This document shows, piece after piece, positions 63,813 to 64,000 of a stretch of 64,000 bases of DNA (positions within the stretch are counted from its first letter, which is position 1; each line of letters begins with the position of its first letter). The DNA is taken from assembly GCF_014692675.1 (NCBI RefSeq), contig NZ_JABFCZ010000009.1, forward strand, positions 1 through 64,000, read 5' to 3'. The translations under genes were made by a program, and so were the position numbers. The DNA is from Roseibium aggregatum (lineage in GTDB: Bacteria; Pseudomonadota; Alphaproteobacteria; Rhizobiales; Stappiaceae). Under the pieces are notes generated by a model. It had not been told where the DNA came from. It searched no databases and saw only the letters and a program-made list of their open reading frames with translations.

Positions 63813-64000
63813 CTAGTTACGGCCTTGCCGGGCATTCGCCAGATAATCGATCTTGAACAGGTCCGGGTTGGTCGGGCCGTTGGCGACGACGTTATAGACC
63901 GCGACAGAGGTCTCGTAGCCTTGCGCATCCCGCACCGTCCACTGCTTCAATTCATAGGTCTTGGCATCGAAGATCAGGGTCAGGACACCGGAATTGAACG
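63813..64000 (-). CDS. lolA: Outer-membrane lipoprotein carrier LolA-like, C-terminal part
   Basis: The window cuts this gene; only about 62 C-terminal residues are visible. The reading frame on the minus strand gives GVLTLIFDAKTYELKQWTVR, then DAQGYETSVAVYNVVANG and the end LFKIDYLANARQGRN before TAG (63813-63815). This matches the beta-rich end of LolA, the periplasmic carrier of lipoproteins. The assignment rests on the short tail only. Confidence 0.65.
   Translation of the reverse strand, partial: FNSGVLTLIFDAKTYELKQWTVRDAQGYETSVAVYNVVANGPTNPDLFKIDYLANARQGRN

Overview
This 64 kb window looks like chromosomal DNA of an alphaproteobacterium. My best guess is the order Hyphomicrobiales and a Stappiaceae (Roseibium/Labrenzia-like) relative. 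That placement is inferred from GC-rich coding DNA, a CpdR-type response regulator, two perfect CtrA-type boxes, the argH-lptM-lysA-TIGR02302 block, a twin-transmembrane protein beside a PduO-type adenosyltransferase, and an etfBA-hbd block. No rRNA, tRNA, CRISPR array, insertion sequence or prophage was seen. The window ends inside a LolA-like gene.

Layout. 0.2-5.4 kb: cation efflux (CDF), a glutathione transferase, a GntR/FadR regulator with a clear palindromic operator, a DUF2182-DUF1326 pair and an AcuI-type reductase. 5.4-7.0 kb: a palindromic intergenic repeat and TrkH. 7.4-15.5 kb: translation and housekeeping block ffh, chorismate mutase, rpsP, rimM, trmD, rplS, leuC, interrupted by two opposite-strand genes (VanZ-like and LuxR-type). 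15.8-19.4 kb: HNH endonuclease and two paralogous TadG-like von Willebrand A proteins. 19.5-22.6 kb: acetyl-CoA synthetase and two small membrane proteins. 22.6-31.7 kb: a complete urease set (ureD, A, B, C, E, F, G) on the minus strand, split between ureB and ureC by an opposite-strand DUF2167 gene and carrying several non-canonical passengers. 32.2-40.1 kb: D-Ala-D-Ala carboxypeptidase, a CobW-type GTPase with a histidine-rich loop, thioesterase II, a ubiquinone hydroxylase, an SDR, cobalamin adenosyltransferase and a rhomboid protease. 40.5-44.7 kb: fatty/organic acid oxidation (etfB, etfA, hbd, acyl-CoA synthetase). 44.8-45.7 kb: three tiny proteins sharing a C-terminal motif. 45.7-52.2 kb: TlpA, argH, lptM, lysA, TIGR02302. 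52.2-57.8 kb: cpdR, hpt, a zinc-ribbon membrane protein, then divergent ftsE-ftsX, YdcF, plsC. 57.9-64.0 kb: mixed small enzymes, a DMT transporter, a CitE-like lyase, an ATP-grasp enzyme and partial lolA.

How the parts fit. The urease genes form at least two units, ureD-A-(67 aa)-B-(135 aa)-DUF1311 and ureC-(170 aa)-GST-E-F-DUF3995-G. Both are tightly packed with repeated 4-base stop/start overlaps, so the passenger genes are probably co-translated with urease maturation genes. Two of the passengers carry possible metal ligands (histidines in one, a CxCC motif in the other). CtrA-type boxes before ftsEX and before a 76-aa gene, plus CpdR itself, suggest cell-cycle control of part of the window. 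The most unusual features are the split and embellished urease locus, the DUF2182-DUF1326 module with its own GntR operator, and the trio of small proteins after 44.7 kb.
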